In this document: positions 17,985-25,751 of the stretch, one piece after another | Numbering within the stretch: the first letter of the stretch is position 1 | Layout: each line of letters opens with the position of its first letter | NCBI GenBank assembly: GCA_020638655.1 | Contig: JACKIC010000003.1 | Location: 248,001 to 312,000 of the forward strand | Direction: 5' to 3' | Source: Planctomycetota bacterium | Lineage (GTDB): Bacteria; Planctomycetota; UBA1135; UBA2386 | DNA length: 64,000 nt | Position numbers and translations under genes: made by a program | The notes under the pieces: model-generated | Databases searched by the model: none | Told to the model about the DNA's origin: nothing | Seen by the model: only the letters and a program-made list of their open reading frames with translations

Positions 17985-18995
17985 TCAGAAGCGGCTGGCG
18001 AACGCGGCGCTCATCTTGTCGAGGTTGGCGGCGGTGCCGGCGATGTCCCAGGCCATCGCGCGGAATGCGCCGACGCCGAGGATCGTCGCGTCGTTGGGGC
18101 CCTGGACGCCGGCGCGCAGCGGGATCTGCGCGGACTTCGCCGCGGCGAGCAGCGCCTCGGTGTTCTCCGCGAGCAGGAAGTCGATCAGGCGCCTGGCGTC
18201 GTCGGGGTGCGGGCAGTCCTTCACCATCGCCACCGAGTTGGGGATCAGCATCGTGCCGAAACCGCCTTCACCCTGGTCGGGAAACACCACGCCGACGCGG
18301 TGTCCCTTGGTGACGGCGACGTGGTAGTCGTCGGTGTCGGTGAAGGCCCAGGCCAGCTTGCCTTCGGCGACCTGCCTCATCGTCGCGCCGTTGCTCTGCA
18401 GCAGCGCGACGTCGTTGGCGAACAGGCCGTCGACGAACTTGCCGAAGCGCTCCTCGCCGAGCAGCAGGCTGAGCGCCGTGAAGTGGGTCAGGGTGGTGCC
18501 AGTCAGCGGCCGGGCGACGCCGCAGCGCCCCTTCCACTTCGGATCGACGAGGTCCATCGTGCCCTTGGGCCATTCGCCCGGATCGGGCAGAAGGTCCTTG
18601 TTGACGATCAGGACCCGGGCGCGCGCCGCGAAGCCGGCCCACAGGCCCTGCGGGTCCTTCCACTGGCTCGGGATCGCCGCGGCGCTCGGCGAGACGTAGG
18701 CCTGCAGCAGCCCGTTCTGGGCGAGGCGCACGGTCTGCGCGAGCTCGTTGTTCCAGAACACGTCGCAGCGCGGCCGGGCCGCCTCTTCGACGATTGCGCT
18801 GACCAGGCCGACCGTCTTGCTGGCCTCGGTGTCGAAGCGGGTCTTGACCGAGAGCCCGGTCTGCTGCTCGAAGCGGCGCACGATCGCTTCGCTGTGCTCC
18901 TGGTCGAGGGCGACGTAGAGGCTGACCTGCGCGCTCCCCCCACAAGCGGTCAACAGCAACAGGGAGGAGAGGCAGCAGGTAGCGAGGGAGCGCAT
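17985..18995 (-). CDS. ABC importer substrate-binding lipoprotein, iron(III) family
   Basis: 336 residues. The signal ends in a clear lipobox LLTAC (Cys18). The mature part is a type II periplasmic binding protein: VSLYVALDQEHSEAIVRRFEQQTG, DVFWNNELAQTVRLAQNGLL and WAFTDTDDYHVAVTKGHRVGVVFPDQ are typical of FbpA/FutA relatives. The usual adjacent pair of iron-binding tyrosines is not obvious, so the cargo may be a chelate or another ligand. It is the first gene of the operon, and a 234-base divergent region upstream should hold the promoter. Confidence 0.87.
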   Translation of the reverse strand: MRSLATCCLSSLLLLTACGGSAQVSLYVALDQEHSEAIVRRFEQQTGLSVKTRFDTEASKTVGLVSAIVEEAARPRCDVFWNNELAQTVRLAQNGLLQAYVSPSAAAIPSQWKDPQGLWAGFAARARVLIVNKDLLPDPGEWPKGTMDLVDPKWKGRCGVARPLTGTTLTHFTALSLLLGEERFGKFVDGLFANDVALLQSNGATMRQVAEGKLAWAFTDTDDYHVAVTKGHRVGVVFPDQGEGGFGTMLIPNSVAMVKDCPHPDDARRLIDFLLAENTEALLAAAKSAQIPLRAGVQGPNDATILGVGAFRAMAWDIAGTAANLDKMSAAFASRF

Positions 18996-19229
18996 GGGGT
19001 TCTGGGTGGGGGAGAGGGAGCTGCCCTTTCAGCAACAGGTGTACCCGCGACGTACCGGTGCCGGCAGGCCGCCGGCCCAGGGACCGCAGCCGCCGTCGGA
19101 GTTGATGGTGTCACCTGGATGTGACGCTGTTTCGATCGCCCCACGCCACGCTCTGCGCGGGCGACGCATTTTTGCGCCGCGCCGCGGCCGCGCCGGGGCC
19201 AGAATGACGCCAACGCTGCCGGAGCCCTC

Positions 19230-21587
19230 ATGAAGTACCTCGTCCGTCTGTTCGCCCCGTTCTTCGCCGCCGCGGGTCTTTGTGCGCAGCACGAGGCGCC
19301 CGACACCTTCGGGCATTCTCGCCACGGCGAGGCCTTCGACGAAGGGCCGCGCCAGGCGGCCTACCTGATGGACGGCATCTCCGATCAGGTTCACATGCCG
19401 GTCGCGGGGCTGAGCAAGGAGGCGCAGGCGTTCTTCGATCAAGGGCTCTGCCAGCTGCACGGCTTCTGGTACTTCGAGTCCGAGCGCAGCTTCCGCCAGG
19501 TCGCCAAGCTGCAGCCGGAGTGCGCGATGGCCTACTGGGGCATGGCGATGGCGAACGTCGAGAGCCCCGAGCGCGCCGCGGGCTTCGTCGCCAACGCGGT
19601 GCGGCGCAGCGCCGGCGTGCCGCGCTACGAGCAGCTGTGGGTCGATGCGCTGGCGAGCTACTACCAGATCGACGAGGCCGCGACCAAGGAGCTGCGGTCG
19701 GGCGATCCCGAGCGCGTCAAGGCCGCGGTCGCCGCGCTGGTCGGCAAGGCCAAGGAGCGCACCGGCAAGGAGAAGGAGAAGCTCGACAAGCAGTTGCTCA
19801 AGGACTTCGGCACCGTCGTCTACGAGTTCCCGGAAGACACCGAGGCCAAGGCGCTGCTCGCCGTGCAGATCTGGCTCGCCTACGAGTGGGGCGGCGGCAT
19901 CCCGATCACCTCGCACACGGCGATCGACTCGCTGCTGAGCCAGGTGTTCGCCGCGGCGCCGCGGCACCCCGCGCATCACTATCGCGTGCACCTGTGGGAT
20001 CAGGAGGACGCCAAGCGCGCGCTGCAGTCGGCGGCGGCGCTCGGCGACAGCGCCCCGGGCATCGCCCACCAGTGGCACATGGCCGGGCACATCTACGCCA
20101 AGCTCAACCGCCACGCCGAGGCGAGCTGGCAGCAGGCGGCGAGCGGGCGCGTCGATCACGCGCACATGCAGCGCGACGGCGTGATGCCGTTCCTGATCCA
20201 CAACTACGGCCACAACCAGGAATGGCTGAGCCGCAGCCTGTCGCTGCAGGGGCGCGTCGACGAGGCGATCGCGACGGCCAAGAACCTGGTCGAGCTGCCG
20301 CGGCACCCGAAGTGGAACCGCCTCGAGGAACGTGGCGACATCGCCAACTACGGCCGCCTGCGCCTGGCGACGATCTGCGAGGACCACGATCTGTGGCAGA
20401 CCGCGTTCGACCTGCAGCGCGATGGCTACCTCGAGCCCGGCGAGGACGTCGACGGCGAGGTGGTGCGGCTCGGCTTGCTCGGCCGCGCGGCGTTCAGGCT
20501 GGGTCGGTTCGATACCGCCGAGCGCCTGGTCACCGAAGTCCAGGCGCTGCTGCCGCGCGCGCGGTTGGCGCGCGCGCAGGCGATCGACAAGGCCGAAGAC
20601 GAGGCGCTGGCGGCGGGCAAGGACCGCAAGAAGACCGACGAAGCCCTCGACGAGGCGCGGCGCCGCAGCACCGACGACGTGCGCGCGGTGCGCGATCTGC
20701 TGGCCGAGCTCGACGCCGAGCGGCAGCTGGCCAACGGTCAGGCAAAGGAAGCCGCGGCTGCGTTCGCCAAGATCGACCGCTTCCCCGAGACCCTGCTCGC
20801 CGACGCGTATCTCGCCGCCGGCGACGCCAAGGCCGCGATCAACGCGCTCGAGGCCGAGGTGAAGAAGCGCCCCAACCGCATGCCGACGCTCGGCCGGCTC
20901 GTCCTGGCCTATCGGGCCGCCAACGACCCCGACAACGCCGGCAAGCTGCGCGAGCGCGAAGCCGAACTGGCGACCATGCACGGCGCCAGCGGCCCGCTGG
21001 CGCGCCGCCTCGGCATGCCGGCGCCCCGCGCCGTGACCGTCGCCGACTTCGCGCCGGACTTCGGCACGCGCCCCGAGCTCAGTACCCTGGGGCCTGCGGA
21101 CTGGAGCCCGATGCCCGCCGTCGGCTTCGATCTGCCCGTCGCCGGCGGCGGCCGCCGCACCCTCGCCGGGCAACGCGGCAAGCCGACGCTGGTCGTGTTC
21201 TACCTGGGTTTCGGCTGCCTGCACTGCATCGAGCAGCTGCAGGCCCTGGGCCCCAAGGCCGGGGCGTTCGCCGCGGCGGGCATCGACATCCTCGCGATCG
21301 GCTCGGACACCGCCGCCAAGGCCGCCGAGTCACTCGCCGCGCTGTCGCCCGAAGAGCGCTTCCCGTTCCCGCTGCTCGCCGATCCGCAGCTCGCCGCGTT
21401 CAAGGCCTGGCGCTGCTACGACGACTTCGAGGAGATGCCGCTGCACGGCACCTTCCTCGTCGACGCTGCCGGCAAGGTGCGCTGGCAGGACATCTCCTAC
21501 GAGCCGTTCACGCAGCTCGACTGGCTGCTCACCGAGAGCCGTCGCCTGCTGGCGCTGCCGGCGCCGGGTGGTGCCGGCGCCAAGTAG
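19230..21587 (+). CDS. Exported TPR protein with C-terminal thioredoxin/peroxiredoxin-like domain
   Basis: 785 residues with a signal peptide (1-19). Residues about 50-600 are helical repeats of TPR type (FDQGLCQLHGFWYFESERSF; AYWGMAMANVESP; and later repeats). The C-terminal part (about 625-775) is an AhpC/TSA-like thioredoxin fold with GFGCLHCIEQL as redox motif and GTFLVDAAGKVRW near the cis-proline strand. Proteins with this layout are frequent in Planctomycetota and Acidobacteriota. The role is unknown; a periplasmic redox adaptor is the simplest inference. The ATG is chosen because the signal peptide follows directly. Confidence 0.85.
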   Translation: MKYLVRLFAPFFAAAGLCAQHEAPDTFGHSRHGEAFDEGPRQAAYLMDGISDQVHMPVAGLSKEAQAFFDQGLCQLHGFWYFESERSFRQVAKLQPECAMAYWGMAMANVESPERAAGFVANAVRRSAGVPRYEQLWVDALASYYQIDEAATKELRSGDPERVKAAVAALVGKAKERTGKEKEKLDKQLLKDFGTVVYEFPEDTEAKALLAVQIWLAYEWGGGIPITSHTAIDSLLSQVFAAAPRHPAHHYRVHLWDQEDAKRALQSAAALGDSAPGIAHQWHMAGHIYAKLNRHAEASWQQAASGRVDHAHMQRDGVMPFLIHNYGHNQEWLSRSLSLQGRVDEAIATAKNLVELPRHPKWNRLEERGDIANYGRLRLATICEDHDLWQTAFDLQRDGYLEPGEDVDGEVVRLGLLGRAAFRLGRFDTAERLVTEVQALLPRARLARAQAIDKAEDEALAAGKDRKKTDEALDEARRRSTDDVRAVRDLLAELDAERQLANGQAKEAAAAFAKIDRFPETLLADAYLAAGDAKAAINALEAEVKKRPNRMPTLGRLVLAYRAANDPDNAGKLREREAELATMHGASGPLARRLGMPAPRAVTVADFAPDFGTRPELSTLGPADWSPMPAVGFDLPVAGGGRRTLAGQRGKPTLVVFYLGFGCLHCIEQLQALGPKAGAFAAAGIDILAIGSDTAAKAAESLAALSPEERFPFPLLADPQLAAFKAWRCYDDFEEMPLHGTFLVDAAGKVRWQDISYEPFTQLDWLLTESRRLLALPAPGGAGAK

Positions 21588-21595
21588 CAGGGCGT

Positions 21596-21654
21596 GCGTA
21601 CGGTACCGGGTACAAACCACACAGACGTGTGGTTTGTACTGCACGCACGTACGC
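21596..21654. terminator. Perfect 13-bp inverted repeat with outer 7-bp stem between convergent genes
   Basis: The inner stem GTACAAACCACAC (21610-21622) pairs perfectly with 21627-21639 around the loop AGAC. An outer stem GCGTACG (21596-21602) pairs with 21648-21654. It starts 8 bases after the TPR-thioredoxin stop and ends 3 bases before the CoA-transferase stop. The place suggests a bidirectional terminator. There is no T-run, and the unusually AT-rich symmetric core could also be a protein-binding site. Confidence 0.7.
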
Positions 21655-21657
21655 TCC

Positions 21658-22935
21658 TCACTCCGGCAGCACGCGGAACCGTTCCACCGCCGCGCGTTCG
21701 AGCGCTTCGCGGTGCTCGGGGTGCGCGATCGAGATCAGCGCCCGGGCGCGCTGGCGCAGGTTCTTGCCGCGCAGGAACACGGCGCCGTACTCGGTGACGA
21801 CCCAGTGCACGTGGGCGCGGGTGGTGACGACGCCGGCGCCGGGCTTGAGCATCGGCGCGATCCGTGAGATGCCCTTGCCGGTCACCGACGGCATCGCGAT
21901 CACGGGCTTGCCGCCCGCCGAGATCGCCGCGCCGCGCAGGAAGTCCATCTGGCCGCCGACGCCCGAGTACATCTTGGTGCCGATCGAGTCGGCGCAGACC
22001 TGACCGGTCAGGTCGATCTCGATGGCGCTGTTGATGGCGACGACCTTGGGGTTGCGGCGGATCACGTTGGGATCGTTGACGTAGCCGATGTCGAGCATCG
22101 CCACGGCCGGGTTGTCGTCCATGAAGTCGTAGAGGCGCTGGGTGCCCATCGCGAAGCCCGCCACGATCTTGCCGGGGTGCACGGCCTTGCGGCGGCCGTT
22201 GACGACGCCGCGTTCGACCAGCGGCAGGATGCCGTCCGAGAACATCTCCGAATGGATGCCGAGGTCCTTGTGGTCGCCGAGCTCGGCGAGCACGGCGTCG
22301 GGGATCGAGCCGATGCCCATCTGCAGGGTCGAGCCGTCCTCGACCAGGCCGGCGATGTGGCGCCCGATCGCGAGTTCGACGGCGGAGAGTTCGCCGGGCG
22401 TGTGCTGCGGCAGCGGTTCGTCGACGGCGACCGTCGCCGCGAAGCGCGAGCTGTGCACGAGGCCGTCGCCGTGCGAACGCGGCATGCGCGGATTGACCTG
22501 CGCGATCACGATCGTCGCGCACTCGACCGCGGCGCGCGCGATGTCGACCGAGACGCCGAGCGAGCAGTAGCCGTGGGCGTCGGGCGGGGAGACGTGCACC
22601 AGGGCGACGTCGATCGGCAGGATGCCCTGGCGGAACATCGCCGGCATCTCGCTGAGGAACGCCGGGATGTAGTCGGCGTTGCCGGCCTCGACGGCCTGCC
22701 GCACGTTGGCGCCGAGGAACAGCGCGTTGGTGCGGAAGCTCTGCGCGAGTTCGGGTGACGCGCAGGGCGCTTCGCCCTCGGTGTGCAGGTGCATCAGTTC
22801 GACCCCCTGCAGCTCCTCGTGCCGCGCCGCCAGGGCGCGCAGCAGGACCGTGGGGGTGGCGGCGCCGCCGTGGGCGAAGACACGTTGGTGGGAACGGACG
22901 AGCTGCAGGGCGGCGGCGGCGGAGGTGTGCGACAT
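21658..22935 (-). CDS. Acetyl-CoA hydrolase/transferase family CoA-transferase
   Basis: 425 residues of the class I CoA-transferase group that includes acetate and 4-hydroxybutyrate CoA-transferases. Recognisable blocks are IPAFLSEMP, DVALVHVSPPDAHGYCSLG, LQMGIGSIPDAVL and the catalytic glutamate in GIHSEMFSDG; GKGISRIAP and VVTEYGAVFLRGK lie near the end. It moves CoA between short organic acids in the cytoplasm; the exact acids cannot be told. It is divergent from the selenoprotein gene with a 76-base gap. Confidence 0.92.
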   Translation of the reverse strand: MSHTSAAAALQLVRSHQRVFAHGGAATPTVLLRALAARHEELQGVELMHLHTEGEAPCASPELAQSFRTNALFLGANVRQAVEAGNADYIPAFLSEMPAMFRQGILPIDVALVHVSPPDAHGYCSLGVSVDIARAAVECATIVIAQVNPRMPRSHGDGLVHSSRFAATVAVDEPLPQHTPGELSAVELAIGRHIAGLVEDGSTLQMGIGSIPDAVLAELGDHKDLGIHSEMFSDGILPLVERGVVNGRRKAVHPGKIVAGFAMGTQRLYDFMDDNPAVAMLDIGYVNDPNVIRRNPKVVAINSAIEIDLTGQVCADSIGTKMYSGVGGQMDFLRGAAISAGGKPVIAMPSVTGKGISRIAPMLKPGAGVVTTRAHVHWVVTEYGAVFLRGKNLRQRARALISIAHPEHREALERAAVERFRVLPE

Positions 22936-23011
22936 CGGCCCCTAGGAGTATCACCCGATGGACCCCGATGCCGCAGTGAGTTGCTACGCTCATCGGCCCA
23001 GGAGGTCGCGC

Positions 23012-24256
23012 ATGCATTCCTTCACGTTGTCCTTGGCTCTCGTTGGCTGTGCCAGCTGGCTCGCGGCGCAGGCGGAGCCTGCTCCGCCCTTCGACCTCGA
23101 CGCCGCGTTCGCGGCGGCGCGACCGCCGCTCGCCGAGGCGCGTTGGACGCTCGTGCCCTGGCGCCACTCGCTGACCGACGCGCTCGCCGAGGCCAAGGCG
23201 AACAACAAGCCCGTCTACCTGTTCGTCAACGACGGCGACGTCGAGTCGGGCCGATGTTGAGCGGGCGGCGTCGCCGTGAGGGCAGGTCTGCTCTCCGATG
23301 CCCGCGTCGTCGCGATCCTGCGTGAACTGTTCGTGCCGGTGCACGTCACGGCGCTCAACACCCTGCACTGCATGCGCGACCCGCGCGACGAGGCGCTGTT
23401 GCGCGCCGCGATCCGCAAGGACACCGACGACTTCGACGGCGGCGAGCGCGAGGCGTTCCTGTTGCCCGACGGCACGATGCTGCCCGTGTTCCTGAGCCTG
23501 CACGGCCGCGACATGAACGAGTGGGAGGAGCGGGCGAGCCACTACACCGCGGAAGGGCGCCGCGCCGAGAACGCCGTGGTCGAGTTCCGGCACCGCGGCG
23601 CCGACGCCCTGCGGCGCGTGCACGGCGAGCTGCCCGAGGCCTGGCGGCAGCTGTGGGATCTCGATCACCCGGCGGTGCGCGACGTGCTCGCGGCGTCGCC
23701 GCAGTGGCCCGCGCCCGCCGCCGGGGCGGCCGGATTGCGGGTCTTCTCGCGCAACAGCTACCGCATGTACGACGACCTGCACGGCGCCGAGGTGGTGACG
23801 CTGACGGCGGCCGATCTGCGCGAATGGACGGCGCCGCTGCGTGAGGTCGGCGCGCGCGCCGCGATGCCGCGCGCAGCGTTCGTGGCGACGGCGCGGGCGA
23901 TGGTGCCGCGCGGCATGGTCGACACCGAACTCGCCGACGGATCGATCGAGGGCGAGCTCGTGCTCGTGGTCGAAGAGCTCGGCCCCAAGGGCGTGCGCGG
24001 CCGTGTCGAGGGCCGCTTCGCGCTCGAGCCCAAGTCCAAGGAGGAGGTCGGCAAGCGCCTCAACGCGGCCTGCCTGTTCGAGTCGAGGGGGCGGCTGCGC
24101 GGCCGGTTCGAACTCGACGCAGCCGGTCGCCTCCGAGTCCTGCGCGCCGCCGCGGTTGGCGTCGAGTTCGCGTGGTTGCCGGGCTACTCGACCCGGGACG
24201 ACGAGTTCGAGCCGTGGCACCGGGTCGCGCTCGAGTGGGTCGAGCGGCCGCTGTAG
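23012..24256 (+). CDS. Putative selenoprotein: exported thioredoxin-like protein with Cys-Sec motif
   Basis: 414 residues if the in-frame UGA at 23258-23260 (codon 83) is read as selenocysteine. The ATG at 23012 has a perfect AGGAGG six bases upstream and begins a signal peptide (1-21). The frame crosses the UGA without any other stop and gives KPVYLFVNDGD...SGRC-U-AG...LLSDARVVAILRELFVPVHV, a continuous thioredoxin-fold strand and helix pattern with the redox pair Cys82-Sec83. A SECIS-like hairpin follows at once. Residues after about 250 form a charged C-terminal domain I do not recognise. The alternative is two genes (an 82-residue one and one from GTG 23276), but that would split the fold exactly at its active site. 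No sel genes lie in the window. Confidence 0.8.
23258..23305 (+). promoter_or_regulatory. Selenocysteine codon with downstream bacterial SECIS-like hairpin
   Basis: The UGA is followed directly by a 6-bp lower stem (23261-23266 GCGGGC with 23300-23305 GCCCGC). A 7-bp upper stem (23278-23284 with 23289-23295, one G-U pair) closes the tetraloop GGUC at 23285-23288. The core GCAGGUCUGC is the same as the top of the E. coli fdhF SECIS as I remember it. The loop guanines start 25 bases after the UGA, within the range known for bacterial SECIS elements. Confidence 0.75.
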
Positions 24257-24260
24257 GCCG

Positions 24261-24872
24261 TCACGGCACCGCGAACTGTCGCAGCGCGACCTCGTCTGCC
24301 GTCGGGCCCAGCGAATACAGCACCAGCGGCCCGACCTCGCGGCGCGCCAGCTGCAGGCCGCTGCCGGCCGGCAGCACGACGCCGGGATCCTGCGCGCGCG
24401 GCAGCACGCAGATGCAGCTCGTGGTGCCGGCGCGTTCGGTCAGCAGGATCATCGCGCCGCCGTCGGGACCGCTGCAGTAGCAGCCGATCACGTCGACGCC
24501 GCTGCTGGCGGCGACCTCGAGGGCCGTGGCGAAGCGTTCGCGGCAGCGGCTCGGCAGGTCGAAGCCCGGCTCGCAGCAGTTGTGGGTGAAGCCGTGTTGC
24601 TGCGCGTCGGCGTAGGCGGTGGCCCACAGCTGGCCGAGCGCGGCGCCGTCGTGGCCCTGCGGGCCGCGACGCGGCCGTTCGAGCAGCATCGCCACGACCA
24701 ACAGCGCGGCGGCGATGGCCAGCAGCCACGGCCAGAACGGCCGCGGCTCGGGCCGTGGCCGCGCGGCGCCGATCGCGCGCGCGGCGACGTCGCGGAACGC
24801 CGCTTCACGCGGCGGCGCGAAGGCCGCGCGCAGTCGTTCGTCGAGGTGGAGGTCGCGGGGTTCTTCGGTCAT
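24261..24872 (-). CDS. Membrane anti-sigma-like protein with cysteine-rich outer domain
   Basis: 203 residues: a cytoplasmic N-terminal region of about 45 residues (LHLDERLRAAFAPP), one membrane helix (about 47-63), and an outer domain of about 140 residues. The outer domain has seven Cys, in NCCEPGF, SRC, GCYC and SCIC arrangements, which could bind metal or form disulfides. The ATG overlaps the stop of the sigma factor by four bases. Position, single helix and coupling make it a probable anti-sigma factor, although no zinc-finger motif is seen. Confidence 0.72.
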   Translation of the reverse strand: MTEEPRDLHLDERLRAAFAPPREAAFRDVAARAIGAARPRPEPRPFWPWLLAIAAALLVVAMLLERPRRGPQGHDGAALGQLWATAYADAQQHGFTHNCCEPGFDLPSRCRERFATALEVAASSGVDVIGCYCSGPDGGAMILLTERAGTTSCICVLPRAQDPGVVLPAGSGLQLARREVGPLVLYSLGPTADEVALRQFAVP

Positions 24873-25402
24873 GGCGTCCTCACGTCGGTCGGAGCGCTGG
24901 ACAGGGTCTCGGCGAGGGCGAGGCGTGCGCGGCGGGCGTGGCTCGCGGCGGTGTTCTCGGGGATCTCGAGCATGGCGCCGATCTCGGCGAAGGTGTGTCC
25001 GGACACGACGTGCAACAACAGGCTGGCGCGCTGGGTGGCCGGCAGCTCGCGCAGCGCGGCGGTGATCTCGTCGCCGCAGTCCAGGCTCGCGAGGTCGCTG
25101 CCGTCGAAGTGCGCCGCAGGCAACGGCGCGCTAGGCTGCAGTTCGTCGGGCGCGACGCTGAGCGGCCGTTTGCGGCGCCGCTCGTTGGCCCCGAGGTGGC
25201 GGGCGATCTGCGACAGCCAGGCGCGCGCATCGCTGCCCGGCGCAAACCGGTCGCGACGCTGCCAGGCCAACGCCGCGGTCTCCTGCACGAGGTCCATGGC
25301 GTTCTCCCGACCGACCCACGCGGCGGCGAGCACCCACAACGTGCGCCCGTGTCGGGCGAACGCGGCGGTGAACTCGTCAGCCGAGAGGCCGGTCAGGGAC
25401 AC
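24869..25402 (-). CDS. ECF-type RNA polymerase sigma factor
   Basis: 177 residues. Region 2: LWVLAAAWVGRENAMDLVQETAALAWQRRDRFAPGS; region 4: ELPATQRASLLLHVVSGHTFAEIGAMLEIPENTAASHARRARLALAE, the typical ECF form. It is coupled to the downstream membrane anti-sigma-like gene by an ATGA overlap. It begins 18 bases after the stop of the cysteine-rich peptide gene on the same strand, so all three may be one transcript. Confidence 0.9.
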   Translation of the reverse strand: MSLTGLSADEFTAAFARHGRTLWVLAAAWVGRENAMDLVQETAALAWQRRDRFAPGSDARAWLSQIARHLGANERRRKRPLSVAPDELQPSAPLPAAHFDGSDLASLDCGDEITAALRELPATQRASLLLHVVSGHTFAEIGAMLEIPENTAASHARRARLALAETLSSAPTDVRTP

Positions 25403-25420
25403 GTCGGCGCAGCCTAGCGC

Positions 25421-25645
25421 CTAGCGCGCGCAGCCGGAACCGACGGTGCAGCAGCCCGGCTCGCAGCACGGCTCGTCGCAGCAGGGGATCGGGCAGCACC
25501 CGGGCGGGCACGGGTCGCACGGCGCCTCGCAGCAGGGCTGATCGCAGCACGACGGCGCGCAGCAGCCGGCGTTGGCAGGGGTGGCAGGGCCGCCGGCGAA
25601 GGCGACCAGCACGAACGAAAGCACGGATTGGAACAGGGTCTGCAT
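25421..25645 (-). CDS. Small exported cysteine-rich peptide with repeated Cys-Cys pairs
   Basis: 74 residues: a signal peptide (about 1-26, ending PANA), then 48 residues holding 17 Cys, seven of them as CC pairs in a loose repeat with Pro, Glu and Asp (CCEAPCDPCPPGCC, then CCDEPCCEPGCC). A good ribosome site (AAGGAG) lies six bases before the ATG at 25645. I do not recognise a family. The composition resembles metal-binding or disulfide-rich peptides. It sits just upstream of the sigma and anti-sigma genes on the same strand and is divergent from a second sigma gene. Confidence 0.78.
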   Translation of the reverse strand: MQTLFQSVLSFVLVAFAGGPATPANAGCCAPSCCDQPCCEAPCDPCPPGCCPIPCCDEPCCEPGCCTVGSGCAR

Positions 25646-25751
25646 CGGTAACTCCTTTGGTCGTGCCACCGATGTCGGCGCGGGCCGCGTTCCGTGCAGG
25701 GCAGGCCGCATTTTTGTGAATAGGATCCGGCAGCCCGGGTGACTCTGCCCC

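Noticed and set aside
19105..19125. TGTCACCTGGATGTGAC as an operator in the divergent iron/TPR region
   Set aside because: The arms are only about five bases, so it could arise by chance. It is not a good match to Fur or CRP sites.
23276..24256. A separate gene from the GTG at 23276
   Set aside because: It has no ribosome site, would begin inside a SECIS-like stem and would lack the start of the thioredoxin fold; the upstream fragment would be an 82-residue stub. The selenoprotein reading explains both.
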